A stretch of 64,000 nucleotides of DNA from Christiangramia forsetii KT0803 (GCF_000060345.1 NC_008571.1:2604001-2668000); one strand, 5' to 3'; positions 1-9,117 are shown, counted from the first letter of the stretch. The notes: generated by a model not told the origin, from the letters alone. Numbers and translations: made by a program.

Positions 1-974
1 AAATTTTTAAACCCGGCTTCCTCAAAAACTTCTTTTATGTAAACATTGAAATTCTGGCTTTTGATTTTCCTGGGCATTCCGTATTCCTTAATAATTTCTT
101 TAATCTGCCAGTGAACAGGAATTACAACCGTTTTTCCAGAAGTATTTTTTGTCTTTTCTGGTTTTATAGTTATGTAATCTTCTTTAATTTCTTTTACCCG
201 GTGCCAGTCAGATATTCTTAGACCGGTCCAGCATCCTATAATAAACCAATTTCTTGCATTAAGCTGATAATCTTTTTCTGGTATGAAATCATAGATTCTT
301 TGAATTTCACTTTCATCGCAGTAAACCGAGATCGTTTCATTATTCGGTAGGTAGAATTCATCTGATAAAATAAAGTTATTTACCGGGTGCTCTTTACTGG
401 CAGCTTTAGCAAATACTTTTATGTTTTTAAGATCCGTTCCAATGGTATTATCTGCCAATCCTTTTCCTTCAAAATATTTTATAAATTCCGTATGAAAATG
501 CTGATCCAGATTTTTAAAGTTTACCTGGAACTTATTTTGAGTGAATTCCTTCAGCTTATTGATAGCTCCATTGTATTTTTTTAAGGTCCCTTCAGAATAA
601 GGTTTTTTAGTTCTGGGATTGTTATTGACTTTGGCCCACTCATAATAATTATTGCAGAATTCTAAAAAAGAAATTCCTTTCCTGTCATCTATAGACAACC
701 ATAGCTTTTCTAAGAAAGGAATACTTATATCTTCTCCTTTCACTTTTTCTTCAAAGTGTTTTTGTATTTTTTCCAGACGCTCATTTATCTTTCCGGAATA
801 AGCAAAAGTGGAAACTTTATCTTTTACTTTTTGTTTATTTGTGTCCCAGGCATCTGCCGGAATTTGTTCCCCGGTAGATTTCCGAAAAGGAGAAACCCCT
901 CTTTTATAAGAGAACCTGAAAATGATCGTTGCAATATTTTTATTTTTTCTTACGTAGAATGAACTTGTAGCCAT
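1..974 (-). CDS. Tyrosine recombinase/integrase, partial (C-terminus beyond left edge)
   Basis: Reading leftwards from an ATG at 974-972, an open frame of 324 codons runs off the window without a stop. It starts MATSSFYVRKNKNIATIIF, the short beta-rich arm-binding start typical of Bacteroidota phage-type integrases, continues through a helical SAM-like core-binding domain (about residues 90-190), and reaches the catalytic domain, where GCWTGLRISDW (about residues 256-266) carries the first catalytic Arg. The His-x-x-Arg and Tyr parts lie outside the window. It would catalyse site-specific integration or excision of a mobile island. It points away from the carotenoid operon, and a tRNA-tip-like sequence lies 150 bases behind its start. 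Family assignment is firm; whether the gene is intact cannot be seen. Confidence 0.88.
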   Translation of the reverse strand, partial: MATSSFYVRKNKNIATIIFRFSYKRGVSPFRKSTGEQIPADAWDTNKQKVKDKVSTFAYSGKINERLEKIQKHFEEKVKGEDISIPFLEKLWLSIDDRKGISFLEFCNNYYEWAKVNNNPRTKKPYSEGTLKKYNGAINKLKEFTQNKFQVNFKNLDQHFHTEFIKYFEGKGLADNTIGTDLKNIKVFAKAASKEHPVNNFILSDEFYLPNNETISVYCDESEIQRIYDFIPEKDYQLNARNWFIIGCWTGLRISDWHRVKEIKEDYITIKPEKTKNTSGKTVVIPVHWQIKEIIKEYGMPRKIKSQNFNVYIKEVFEEAGFKN

Positions 975-1124
975 GTGTCAACATTTGTGCTAACATAATG
1001 GTTTTTATTAACTTTTAATGTCGTTTTCTGACGTTTATAAAAAATTACATTTATGCAACGATACCGCCCTGTTCAACTGTAATCCGCTTTAAATAGTGAC
1101 GTTATAAAAACTATAGGTTATAGC

Positions 1125-1140
1125 CCCGCTCCGGGTACTA
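1125..1140 (+). repeat. tRNA 3'-end-like fragment, putative attachment site
   Basis: CCCGCTCCGGGTACTA resembles the 3' side of a T-stem, acceptor strand (TCCGGGT) and discriminator A of a tRNA, best matching tRNA-Leu types with a GCCCGGA 5' strand. The upstream T-loop and 5' T-stem do not fit and no tRNA body is present, so it is only a tip. Next to an integrase gene, such a tip is what integration into a tRNA 3' end leaves at one island border. Inference; a chance match remains possible. Confidence 0.4.
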
Positions 1141-1227
1141 CTCTTCAAAAAATATTTTCCATAAATACATTTTAGTTTAAAAACAATCAGTCCGAACAAG
1201 GGCTTTCTTTTATGGATTATAAAATAT

Positions 1228-1309
1228 TGTTTAATCTTTTAATGTAAAAATTAAACATTTTAACATTTTGCTAATTAAGATAAGCTTTTAATTGTTTAGT
1301 TTTGTTTAA
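1228..1309. promoter_or_regulatory. Cluster of TGTTTA half-sites, possible operator of the MerR/CarH-like regulator
   Basis: TGTTTAAT (1228-1235) and ATTAAACA (1250-1257) form a perfect inverted repeat with a 14-base spacer. TGTTTAG (1293-1299) and TGTTTAA (1303-1309) follow in direct orientation and overlap the candidate -7 box. Repeated half-sites around a promoter fit cooperative binding by a tetrameric CarH-type repressor acting on its own operon. The sites are seen; the regulator link is inference, and AT-rich DNA raises the chance background. Confidence 0.35.
1297..1304 (+). promoter_or_regulatory. Candidate -7 box of the carotenoid operon
   Basis: TAGTTTTG fits the Bacteroidota TAnnTTTG -7 consensus and lies 12 bases before the first possible ATG of the regulator gene. 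The nearest upstream TTTG (1267-1270) is 26 bases away, longer than the usual 19-21, so the -33 element is poor, as expected for a regulated promoter. Confidence 0.5.
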
Positions 1310-1315
1310 CTCCTA

Positions 1316-2227
1316 ATGATAAATATGGAACACATAAAGCAAAATTTCAGTATTAAAGATCTTGAGCATCTTAGTGGAATTAAAGCCCACACTATTAGAA
1401 TATGGGAAAAGAGATATGATATTCTTAATCCTGAACGCACAGATACTAATATTAGGAGTTATAGCAATGAAAATCTGCAAAAGTTACTGAACATAGCTTT
1501 TCTAAATAGTCACGGCTACAAGATCTCCAGAATTTCTAAAATGGAAGATAAGCAGATCAACGATCTGGTTAATAGAATCTCAGCATCATCGAGCGAAGAG
1601 AATAGAGCAAAAAACTCCTTTAAACTTGCCATGATGAGTTTTGACGACAGGCTATTTCAACGAACCTTTAATAGCCTTAGAGAAAAGAAAACCTTTAGAG
1701 AAGTCTTTTATGATGTTTTCATTCCTCTTCTGGAAGAAATTGGATTATTATGGCAAACAGACACTATTAAACCCATCCACGAACACTATATTGTAGAATT
1801 AATAAAGCAAAAGATTTATTTAAATATTGCTGATGAAAAATCTGAAGTTCCTAATGTAGATGATGAAAAACTATATGTTCTTTTTCTGCCCGACAATGAA
1901 ATTCACGACGTAGGAATACTTTACTTAAATTATGAGCTACTTAATTCCGGTAAAAATGCGATTTACCTGGGTCCTAGCCTTCCATTGAATAATATGGAGT
2001 ACTTAATGGAAATCCACAAGAACATCATTTTCGTAAGTTACTTAACCATATCACCGGTGAACACGAACATAAAAGAATTTATAAGGGATTTCGAAGAAAA
2101 AATATGTCACGAAAAAAATCATGAACTCTACTTATTTGGCCAGAGAATTAAGGAACTTAAAGAAACAGAGCTTTCTAGTAATATAAAAATATACCATTCT
2201 ATTTCCGAATTTGTTAATACCCTATAA
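1316..2227 (+). CDS. MerR-family regulator with cobalamin-binding domain (CarH/LitR-like)
   Basis: An N-terminal MerR winged helix-turn-helix (about residues 10-77, with HTIRIWEKRYDIL) precedes a four-helix B12-cap region and a Rossmann-like B12-binding domain. W146-x9-E156-H157 matches the Wx9EH motif of adenosylcobalamin-binding CarH photoreceptors. E195-I-H197-D-V-G200 matches the ExHxxG lower-ligand motif. The late GG of other B12 domains is replaced by FGQ. CarH proteins repress carotenoid genes in the dark and release DNA when light breaks the Co-C bond. Here crtI follows after 9 bases, so the gene is probably co-transcribed with the pathway it controls. The start could be 1316 or the second Met at 1325. 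Light sensing itself is inference. Confidence 0.85.
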   Translation: MINMEHIKQNFSIKDLEHLSGIKAHTIRIWEKRYDILNPERTDTNIRSYSNENLQKLLNIAFLNSHGYKISRISKMEDKQINDLVNRISASSSEENRAKNSFKLAMMSFDDRLFQRTFNSLREKKTFREVFYDVFIPLLEEIGLLWQTDTIKPIHEHYIVELIKQKIYLNIADEKSEVPNVDDEKLYVLFLPDNEIHDVGILYLNYELLNSGKNAIYLGPSLPLNNMEYLMEIHKNIIFVSYLTISPVNTNIKEFIRDFEEKICHEKNHELYLFGQRIKELKETELSSNIKIYHSISEFVNTL

Positions 2228-2236
2228 ATACATCTA

Positions 2237-3703
2237 ATGCCTCAAAAAATTAATATCATAGGATCTGGGTTTTCATCACTTGCAGCTTCTTGCTATTTAG
2301 CAAAAGCGGGTTATGAGGTAGAAGTCTTTGAAAAAAACGCCAGTATTGGAGGAAGAGCCAGGCAATTAAAAAAAGATGGATTCACTTTTGACATTGGTCC
2401 TACCTGGTATTGGATGCCCGATGTTTTTGAACGTTTCTTTTCAGATTTTAACAAATCAGCTTCTGAATATTATAAATTAAACAAACTAGATCCTGCGTAC
2501 CAGGTATATTTTGGAGAAAATGATTCGGTCATTATTCCAGGATCGCTTGAGGAAATCTATCAAAATTTCGAGAATGTTGAAAAGGGAAGTTCGGACAAAC
2601 TCAAAAAGTTTATAAAGAAAGCAAAAGACAACTATGATATTGCTATAAAAGATCTGGTATATCGCCCTGGGATAACCCCTGTAGAATTGGTTACCCCGGC
2701 AACGGCTACAAGAATGTCAAGATTTTTCACCAATATTAGCAGTGAAGTTCGCAAAGAATTTAGCAATGAAAAACTTCGCAAAATTCTTGAATTTCCGGTA
2801 CTCTTCCTGGGAGCTAAACCAAGTGACACTCCGGCTTTTTATAGTTTTATGAATTATGCCGATTTTGGTCTTGGCACCTGGCATCCGGAAGGCGGCATGT
2901 ATAAGGTTATTGAAGGAATTCAGAAACTCGCTGAATCACTAGGGGTGAAATTTCAGGTAAATTCACCCGTTGATACAATTATCACTGAAAATGGTACCGC
3001 CAAAGGTATTACCGTAAATGGAATAGATCATCTTTCTAATATCGTCCTTTCAGGAGCAGATTATCATCATTCTGAATCATTACTATCAAAAAAGGAAAGA
3101 CAATATTCTGAAAAATACTGGAAGAAGAAGACATTCGCTCCTTCATCTTTACTTTTTTATATAGGATTTGATAAGAAAATAAAGAATGTTTCACATCACA
3201 CGCTTTTCTTTGATTCTAGTTTTGAAGATCATGCAAAAGATATTTATGATGATCCGAAATGGCCGGAAAACCCGTTGTTTTATGCCAGTTTCCCTTCAAT
3301 AACCGATGGCTCCTGTGCTCCTGAAGGAAAAGAAGCCGGAATATTTTTAATTCCTCTTGCACCAGACCTCGAAGACACAGAAGATTTGAGAGAACACTAT
3401 TTTAATCTAATTATTGATCGTTTTGAGAAAATCACAGATCAAAAATTAAAATCAAATATTATATTTAAAGAATCCTTTTGCGTAAAAGATTTTAAAGAAG
3501 ATTACAATTCTTATAAAGGCAATGCATACGGTATGGCCAATACTCTTTTTCAGACTGCATTTTTAAGACCAAAATTGAAAAGTAAGAAAGTTGACCAGCT
3601 TTATTTTACGGGACAGTTAACTGTTCCCGGTCCGGGAGTTCCTCCATCATTAATTTCAGGAAAACTCGCCGCCGGACTGATAGAAAAATATAAAAAAAAC
3701 TGA
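2237..3703 (+). CDS. crtI: Phytoene desaturase
   Basis: This 488-residue FAD/NAD(P)-type desaturase converts phytoene to lycopene by successive dehydrogenations at the membrane. The N-terminus has the dinucleotide-binding fold with GSGFSSLAA (the usual last Gly of GxGxxG is Ser here) and an acidic end of strand 2 at VEVFEKN. GGRARQ and DIGPTWYWMP follow, both typical of the family. The C-terminal signature TGQLTVPGPGVPPSLISGK (about residues 460-478) is the bacterial CrtI FAD-binding motif. Length is normal. It sits second in the operon, with crtB starting one base after its stop, so the two are almost certainly translated from one message. Confidence 0.96.
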   Translation: MPQKINIIGSGFSSLAASCYLAKAGYEVEVFEKNASIGGRARQLKKDGFTFDIGPTWYWMPDVFERFFSDFNKSASEYYKLNKLDPAYQVYFGENDSVIIPGSLEEIYQNFENVEKGSSDKLKKFIKKAKDNYDIAIKDLVYRPGITPVELVTPATATRMSRFFTNISSEVRKEFSNEKLRKILEFPVLFLGAKPSDTPAFYSFMNYADFGLGTWHPEGGMYKVIEGIQKLAESLGVKFQVNSPVDTIITENGTAKGITVNGIDHLSNIVLSGADYHHSESLLSKKERQYSEKYWKKKTFAPSSLLFYIGFDKKIKNVSHHTLFFDSSFEDHAKDIYDDPKWPENPLFYASFPSITDGSCAPEGKEAGIFLIPLAPDLEDTEDLREHYFNLIIDRFEKITDQKLKSNIIFKESFCVKDFKEDYNSYKGNAYGMANTLFQTAFLRPKLKSKKVDQLYFTGQLTVPGPGVPPSLISGKLAAGLIEKYKKN

Positions 3704-3704
3704 T

Positions 3705-4544
3705 ATGAAAACTATCTTTGACATCGTATCCAGAGAATGCAGTAAGACCGTAACCAATTCTTACAGTACCTCATTTTCTTTGGCTACCAAAATGCTTGCC
3801 CCCTCCATTAGGCAGGATATTTATAATATATATGGATTTGTGAGGTTTGCTGATGAAATCGTAGATTCATTTCACGACTACGATAAAGAAAGGCTTTTTG
3901 CTGATTTTGAGAATGATCTCTACAAAGCTATCGACTCAAAAATATCTTTGAATCCAATTCTTAATTCTTTTCAGGAAACAGTACATAAATATTCTATTCA
4001 GGAAGAACTATATAGTTCGTTTATGGATAGCATGAGATTAGATCTTCACAAATCTGAATATTTAAGCATGGAAGAATATAAACAGTATATTTATGGAAGT
4101 GCCGATGTGGTTGGATTAATGTGCCTAAAAGTATTTGTTCACGGTGATGATAAAAGATATGAAGAATTAAAAGAATCTGCTATGAGCCTTGGCTCTGCTT
4201 TTCAGAAAGTAAACTTTTTAAGAGACCTGAAAGCAGATTATGAAGACCTCAGTAGAAGTTATTTTCCAAATGTTGATCTATCCCAATTAAATGAAATCAA
4301 CAAAGAACAAATTATAAAAGAGATAGAGGATGATTTCCATAAAGGCTTAAAAGGTATTGCACATTTGCCAGTAGAAGCTAAATTTGGAGTTTATACCGCA
4401 TATATTTACTATAGAAAATTATTACAAAAATTAAAGAGAATACCTTCACTGGAAATTAGAAATCGCAGAGTAAGAGTTCCCAATTATCAAAAAGCCGGAC
4501 TACTTGCTAAATCTTATATTTCATACAGGTTAAACCTTATATAA
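3705..4544 (+). CDS. crtB: Phytoene synthase
   Basis: This 279-residue trans-isoprenyl diphosphate synthase condenses two geranylgeranyl diphosphates into phytoene, the first committed carotenoid step. Both Mg-binding aspartate motifs are present: D50-E-I-V-D54 in VRFADEIVD, and D174-L-K-A-D178 within NFLRDLKADYEDL. SYSTSFSLATKML near the start is the usual substrate-entry segment. The ATG is one base after the crtI stop, and crtZ begins 12 bases after its own stop. Length and motifs are all standard for the squalene/phytoene synthase family. Confidence 0.96.
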   Translation: MKTIFDIVSRECSKTVTNSYSTSFSLATKMLAPSIRQDIYNIYGFVRFADEIVDSFHDYDKERLFADFENDLYKAIDSKISLNPILNSFQETVHKYSIQEELYSSFMDSMRLDLHKSEYLSMEEYKQYIYGSADVVGLMCLKVFVHGDDKRYEELKESAMSLGSAFQKVNFLRDLKADYEDLSRSYFPNVDLSQLNEINKEQIIKEIEDDFHKGLKGIAHLPVEAKFGVYTAYIYYRKLLQKLKRIPSLEIRNRRVRVPNYQKAGLLAKSYISYRLNLI

Positions 4545-4556
4545 AAGTATAGAAGA

Positions 4557-5006
4557 ATGAATATTTTATTATGGATAGTGGTTTTTCTTGGCACCTTTAT
4601 GATGATGGAAGGAATGGCCTGGTTTACTCACAAATATGTGATGCATGGTTTCTTATGGAAACTTCATCAAGACCATCACAAAAAAGAACATAGTAGCTGG
4701 TGGGAGAGAAACGATCTTTTCTTTGTTTTTTATGCCTTTGTTAGTATTGGATGTTTTCTACTGTGGCGATACGAAGATGTTTGGATAGGCTTGCCCATTG
4801 GACTTGGTATTCTAGCTTACGGAATTACTTATTTTACGGTTCACGATATATTTATACACCAGCGTTTTAAGATATTCCGAAATGCGAGTAATAAATATGC
4901 CAAAGGCATTAGAAGAGCTCATAAAATGCATCATAAGCATTTAGGTAAAGATCACGGTGAATGCTTCGGAATGCTTTTCGTACCTTTTAAATACTTCAGA
5001 AAATAA
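4557..5006 (+). CDS. crtZ: Beta-carotene hydroxylase
   Basis: This 149-residue integral membrane di-iron hydroxylase of the fatty-acid hydroxylase superfamily would hydroxylate the beta rings of beta-carotene to zeaxanthin. The histidine clusters that hold the irons are all visible: H25-x4-H30, H37-x2-H40-H41 and H45, H95-x4-H100, and H121-x2-H124-H125-x-H127. Hydrophobic segments lie near residues 3-20, 52-70 and 76-95. It belongs to the crt operon and ends 16 bases before the crtY start chosen here. Zeaxanthin is a common flavobacterial pigment; the end product in this organism is inferred. Confidence 0.95.
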   Translation: MNILLWIVVFLGTFMMMEGMAWFTHKYVMHGFLWKLHQDHHKKEHSSWWERNDLFFVFYAFVSIGCFLLWRYEDVWIGLPIGLGILAYGITYFTVHDIFIHQRFKIFRNASNKYAKGIRRAHKMHHKHLGKDHGECFGMLFVPFKYFRK

Positions 5007-5022
5007 TAAAAATTTCAATAAG

Positions 5023-6159
5023 ATGACAACGCCAGATTATTACTACGTCATTATTGGTGGTGGTTTGGCAGGACTTCAACTAGCTTTGCGCCTACATCAG
5101 GATGTTTTCTTCAAAGGGAAGAAAATTGCCATTATTGAACCTTCCAATAAATCTATAAACGACAAAACCTGGTGTTTTTGGGAAGAAGGTCGTGGTAGTT
5201 GGGATCATTTAATTACGAAAAAGTGGAAAAAAGGGAAGTTCATTTCTTCGGAAATTACCAAGGATCTAGACCTTGATCCATATTCATATAAAATGCTGAG
5301 ATCACTCGACTTTTATGAATATGCGAAAGAAAAACTAGAAACTTCAGAAAATATATTTTTCATAAAAGATAAGATCACCAAAATAGACCAGGTTACCAGA
5401 ACGGCAATCGGGGAAGCTAGTAATTACACTGCCACCCATTTTTTTGATAGTCGACCTCCTTCTAATTTTGAAAAGGATGAAAAATCGTCGATCATTTACC
5501 AGCATTTTAAGGGCATTAAAATCAAGACTGAAAAAGCTCATTTTAATCCTGATGTTTTTACCATGATGGATTATAGGATCAAACATAAAGACAACACCTG
5601 TTTCACTTATATTTTACCGACCGCTAAAAATGAGGCGTTGATTGAATTTACTTTTTTCACTCCATCACTTACAGATGAAAAGGTGTACGACGATAAAATT
5701 GAGCAGTATATTAGGTCTATATTAAAAATTGATGATTATGGAGAGTTAGAATCAGAAAAGGGAATCATTCCCATGACCGATTATCCCTTCCATGATCAAA
5801 ACTCAAAATATATCACGAAAATAGGTACAGCCGGAGGTTGGGTTAAAGCTTCTTCAGGATATTCTTTTAAAAACACTGAAAGGAAAATTGACAAATTGAT
5901 TGATAATATAAAGAGCGGACTAAAACTTTCTGCCAATCTTATGAGTAAAAAGTATCAGTTTTATGATGCTATATTCCTGGATGTTTTGGAGCAACGAAAT
6001 GACCTTGGGGAATCGCTTTTCACAAAATTATACACTAAAAATAGTATTCAGGATATCTTCAGATTTCTTGATGAAGAGACAAGCTTTTCAGAAGAACTAA
6101 AGATTATGCTTTCCCTATACCATGCTCAATTTCTGAAATCATTTTTTCGGAAGATTTAA
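5023..6159 (+). CDS. crtY: Lycopene beta-cyclase
   Basis: A flavoprotein cyclase of the CrtY/CrtL family closes the two psi ends of lycopene to beta-carotene. The frame is open from 4957, but that part overlaps crtZ; the Met at 5023 begins MTTPDYYYVIIGGGLAGLQL, placing the nucleotide-binding GGGLAG right at the N-terminus as in the family, so a 378-residue product is preferred. DKTWCFWEE (about residues 50-58) and GTAGGWVKASSGY (about residues 273-285) are characteristic. It is the last gene of the operon and ends two bases from the convergent tlpA-like gene; no terminator is visible between them. Confidence 0.93.
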   Translation: MTTPDYYYVIIGGGLAGLQLALRLHQDVFFKGKKIAIIEPSNKSINDKTWCFWEEGRGSWDHLITKKWKKGKFISSEITKDLDLDPYSYKMLRSLDFYEYAKEKLETSENIFFIKDKITKIDQVTRTAIGEASNYTATHFFDSRPPSNFEKDEKSSIIYQHFKGIKIKTEKAHFNPDVFTMMDYRIKHKDNTCFTYILPTAKNEALIEFTFFTPSLTDEKVYDDKIEQYIRSILKIDDYGELESEKGIIPMTDYPFHDQNSKYITKIGTAGGWVKASSGYSFKNTERKIDKLIDNIKSGLKLSANLMSKKYQFYDAIFLDVLEQRNDLGESLFTKLYTKNSIQDIFRFLDEETSFSEELKIMLSLYHAQFLKSFFRKI

Positions 6160-6161
6160 TG

Positions 6162-6722
6162 CTATTCTATAAGTAGTTTATCCAGCGTTTTTCTAAAACT
6201 ATCGCTATTCCAGTCTGCCGAACCAACTTTATCGATGACTATACTTCCATCTTTAGATAAAACATAAGTTGTTGGTAATGTTCTGCCATCCATAGGTTCT
6301 GGTGCTTTCGTAAGCATCTTGTAAGAAGGCAACGTAAAGCGTTTCCGCTTCATATAATTATCTGTTGTTTCGTGCTGTTCCCCAGAAACGAATATAAATG
6401 TTACTTTATCTCCATAATCTTCATAAAGTTCTTGGAAACTAGGCATTTCAGCGATACAAGGTGGGCACCAGGTAGCCCAGAAATTTATGATAACTACCTC
6501 ATTCTGAAATTCAGAAAATTCAACTCGCTTGCCCCGTTTATTTTCAAGCACCCAATTATAATTAGAAATTTTCGCCCTATCATCTTCATCATTTACTGAA
6601 GGTGCAAAGGAGATCAATTTATTTACAAAGATTTGGATTGGCTTTCTGGTCTGGGGAATAACCATCGCCAGTATAATGACGATAATGATAATATTAGACC
6701 ATTGATTTTTAAATAACTTCAT
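6162..6722 (-). CDS. TlpA/ResA-like membrane-anchored thioredoxin
   Basis: The 186-residue protein has an N-terminal membrane anchor (residues 9-22, mostly Ile/Val) and a thioredoxin fold on the periplasmic side. The redox site is W85-C86-P-P-C89 inside INFWATWCPPC, and the cis-proline strand is seen in LPTTYVLSKDG. Proteins of this type reduce or oxidise disulphides of exported proteins such as cytochrome c precursors; the partner here is unknown. It converges on crtY. Upstream lies a strong terminator that separates it from the aconitase gene, so it has its own promoter. Confidence 0.9.
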   Translation of the reverse strand: MKLFKNQWSNIIIIVIILAMVIPQTRKPIQIFVNKLISFAPSVNDEDDRAKISNYNWVLENKRGKRVEFSEFQNEVVIINFWATWCPPCIAEMPSFQELYEDYGDKVTFIFVSGEQHETTDNYMKRKRFTLPSYKMLTKAPEPMDGRTLPTTYVLSKDGSIVIDKVGSADWNSDSFRKTLDKLLIE

Positions 6723-6757
6723 GGATAGGGGAACTAAATTTTTGCAAAGTTAATACA

Positions 6758-6790
6758 TAAAAAAACTCCCTGAAAAGGGAGCTTTCTTTT
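6758..6790. terminator. Bidirectional rho-independent terminator
   Basis: Stem CTCCC (6766-6770) and GGGAG (6777-6781) with loop TGAAAA, an A-run before and a T-rich stretch after. On the minus strand the T-run follows the stem, so it ends the aconitase transcript. Confidence 0.85.
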
Positions 6791-6808
6791 TATAATTTCA
6801 GCTTAAAA

Positions 6809-9076
6809 TTAAGCTGCATTTTGCTTCTTGATAAGATTAAGAGCTGATCCATGCTTATACCACTCAATTTGAGGGTTATTGTATGTATGATTAGCCTTTA
6901 TAGTATCCTTACTTCCATCTGCATGAACAATTTCAATTGTTAATGGCGTATCTGGAGCAAAGTTCTCAAGATCTGTAAAGTTGAAAGTATCATCTTCCTG
7001 AATAAGATCATAATCGCTTTCATTCGCAAAAGTAAGACCTAACATTCCTTGTTTTTTAAGGTTTGTTTCATGGATACGGGCAAAAGATTTTACCAATACC
7101 ACCTTTACACCTAAATGTCTCGGTTCCATAGCAGCATGCTCTCTAGAAGAACCTTCCCCATAGTTATGATCTCCCACCACTACAGTTGGAATTCCTTCTT
7201 TTTTGTATTCTCTCTGTACTGCCGGTACTCCATCGTACTCTCCGGTTATCTGACTCTTTACAAAGTTTGATTTCTTATTGTAAGCATTAATAGCTCCAAT
7301 CAAACAGTTGTTAGAAATATTATCTAAATGACCTCTGTAACGTAACCATGGCCCCGCCATAGAGATATGATCTGTAGTACATTTACCCCATGCTTTGATT
7401 AGAAGTTTGGCTCCAGTAAGGTTTTTACCATCCCAAGGCTCAAATGGGGTAAGTAATTCTAGTCTTTCACTATCTTCTGCTACTTTTACCTCAACGCTAC
7501 CACCATCTTCTTTTGGAGCAACATATCCTGCATCTTCTACAGCAAATCCTTTTGTTGGAAGCTCAATTCCTTGTGGCTCGTCTAACATCACTTCTTCCCC
7601 ATCTTCATTCATCAACTTATCACGAGTCGGGTCAAAATCAAGTCTACCAGAAATTGCAATTGCTGCAACCAATTCTGGAGAACCTACAAAGGCATGTGTA
7701 TTTGGGTTTCCATCTGCACGTTTAGAGAAGTTACGGTTAAAAGAATGGACAATAGTGTTTTTCTCTTCGCCTTTTCTATCTGAGCGATCCCACTGACCGA
7801 TACATGGCCCACAGGCATTGGTAAAGATAGTCGCATCAAGATCTTCAAAGATCTGAAGCAATCCGTCTCTTTCCGCAGTAAATCTAATTTGTTCAGATCC
7901 CGGGTTAATTCCGAAATCAGATTTTGCTTTTACTTTCTTATCAACCGCTTGTTTTGCGATAGACGCAGCTCTGGTAAGATCTTCATAAGAAGAGTTGGTA
8001 CAGGAACCAATAAGACCCCAATCTACATTAATTGGCCAGTCATGCTCCTTGGCTTTAGTTGCCATTTCAGAAATAGGAGTGGCAAGATCTGGAGTAAACG
8101 GTCCATTTAAGTGAGGTTTTAATTCATCTAAATTGATCTCGATCACTTCATCAAAATACTGCTCAGGATTTGCATAAACTTCATCATCACCAGTTAGGTG
8201 TTCACGAACTTCATTTGCTGCATCAGCAACATCAGCTCTATTGGTAGCTTTTAGGTAACGCTCCATAGAGTCGTCATAACCAAAAGTTGAAGTGGTTGCA
8301 CCTACTTCAGCTCCCATATTACAAATAGTACCTTTACCAGTACAGGATAGATTACGTGCACCTTCACCAAAATATTCTATAATTGCCCCGGTACCTCCCT
8401 TTACAGTAAGAATCCCGGCAACCTTTAAGATCACATCTTTAGAAGAAGTCCAACCGGAAAGTTTTCCTGTCAACTTCACTCCTATTAGTTTAGGGAACTT
8501 AAGTTCCCAGGGCATTCCAGCCATTACATCAACCGCATCTGCTCCACCAACACCAATCGCTACCATTCCTAACCCACCGGCATTTACCGTGTGAGAATCT
8601 GTACCGATCATCATTCCGCCTGGAAATGCATAGTTTTCAAGAACTACCTGGTGAATAATACCTGCACCTGGCTTCCAGAATCCAATTCCGTATTTATTTG
8701 ATACCGATTCCAGAAAATCAAAAACTTCACTACTCGATTTGTTAGCCGACTGTAAATCTATAGCTGCTCCCATTTTCGCCTGAATAAGGTGATCACAGTG
8801 AACAGTTGTAGGAACAGCAACCTGCTTTTTCCCGGCCTGCATGAACTGCAATAAAGCCATTTGAGCCGTTGCATCCTGACAGGCTATTCTGTCTGGTGAA
8901 AATTCTACATAATCCTTCCCTCTGGCGTAAGCTTCATTAGCCTTACCGTCCCATAAGTGAGAATAAAGGATCTTTTCTGAAAGTGTCAAAGGTTTCCCAA
9001 CAACTTCACGTGCAGTATTCACACGTTCGGCCATTTGGCTATAAACCTTCTTAATCATATCAATATCGTATGCCAT
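6809..9076 (-). CDS. acn: Aconitate hydratase
   Basis: The 755-residue protein is a mitochondrial-type aconitase that isomerises citrate and isocitrate in the TCA cycle. The three Fe-S cluster cysteines sit in [14 protein letters not shown] and in [18 protein letters not shown]. The C-terminal swivel domain contains [15 protein letters not shown], the substrate-contacting SSRE motif. HCDHLIQAK near residue 95 and [11 protein letters not shown] near residue 160 are further family signatures. Length is normal. It appears monocistronic, with a -7-like box at 9110-9117 and a terminator just after its stop. Confidence 0.97.
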   Translation of the reverse strand: MAYDIDMIKKVYSQMAERVNTAREVVGKPLTLSEKILYSHLWDGKANEAYARGKDYVEFSPDRIACQDATAQMALLQFMQAGKKQVAVPTTVHCDHLIQAKMGAAIDLQSANKSSSEVFDFLESVSNKYGIGFWKPGAGIIHQVVLENYAFPGGMMIGTDSHTVNAGGLGMVAIGVGGADAVDVMAGMPWELKFPKLIGVKLTGKLSGWTSSKDVILKVAGILTVKGGTGAIIEYFGEGARNLSCTGKGTICNMGAEVGATTSTFGYDDSMERYLKATNRADVADAANEVREHLTGDDEVYANPEQYFDEVIEINLDELKPHLNGPFTPDLATPISEMATKAKEHDWPINVDWGLIGSCTNSSYEDLTRAASIAKQAVDKKVKAKSDFGINPGSEQIRFTAERDGLLQIFEDLDATIFTNACGPCIGQWDRSDRKGEEKNTIVHSFNRNFSKRADGNPNTHAFVGSPELVAAIAISGRLDFDPTRDKLMNEDGEEVMLDEPQGIELPTKGFAVEDAGYVAPKEDGGSVEVKVAEDSERLELLTPFEPWDGKNLTGAKLLIKAWGKCTTDHISMAGPWLRYRGHLDNISNNCLIGAINAYNKKSNFVKSQITGEYDGVPAVQREYKKEGIPTVVVGDHNYGEGSSREHAAMEPRHLGVKVVLVKSFARIHETNLKKQGMLGLTFANESDYDLIQEDDTFNFTDLENFAPDTPLTIEIVHADGSKDTIKANHTYNNPQIEWYKHGSALNLIKKQNAA

Positions 9077-9109
9077 ATTCTGTTTAATTTATGTTCTAAA
9101 AAAGTCTTG

Positions 9110-9117
9110 CAAAAATA
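9110..9117 (-). promoter_or_regulatory. Candidate -7 box of the aconitase gene
   Basis: On the minus strand the box reads TATTTTTG, matching TAnnTTTG, 33 bases before the start codon. No good -33 TTG is visible. Confidence 0.45.

Larger units (their letters stand above)
975..1315. other. Intergenic region between integrase and carotenoid regulator
   Basis: No gene is visible. It holds the tRNA-like tip at 1125-1140, an 8-base inverted repeat (TGTTTAAT at 1228-1235, ATTAAACA at 1250-1257), further TGTTTA-type half-sites at 1293-1299 and 1303-1309, and a -7-like box at 1297-1304. Confidence 0.5.

Noticed and set aside
387-962. Two plus-strand open frames of 65 and 68 codons
   Set aside because: Both are antisense to the integrase, which has clear family motifs on the minus strand.
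1091-1140. Complete tRNA gene
   Set aside because: Only the 3' tip fits; D-arm, anticodon arm and 5' acceptor strand cannot be found.
4957-5022. Earlier start for crtY
   Set aside because: These 22 codons overlap the end of crtZ in another frame and put the nucleotide-binding motif too far from the N-terminus.
7395-8594. Several long plus-strand open frames opposite the aconitase
   Set aside because: Antisense shadows of a highly conserved gene with no motifs of their own.
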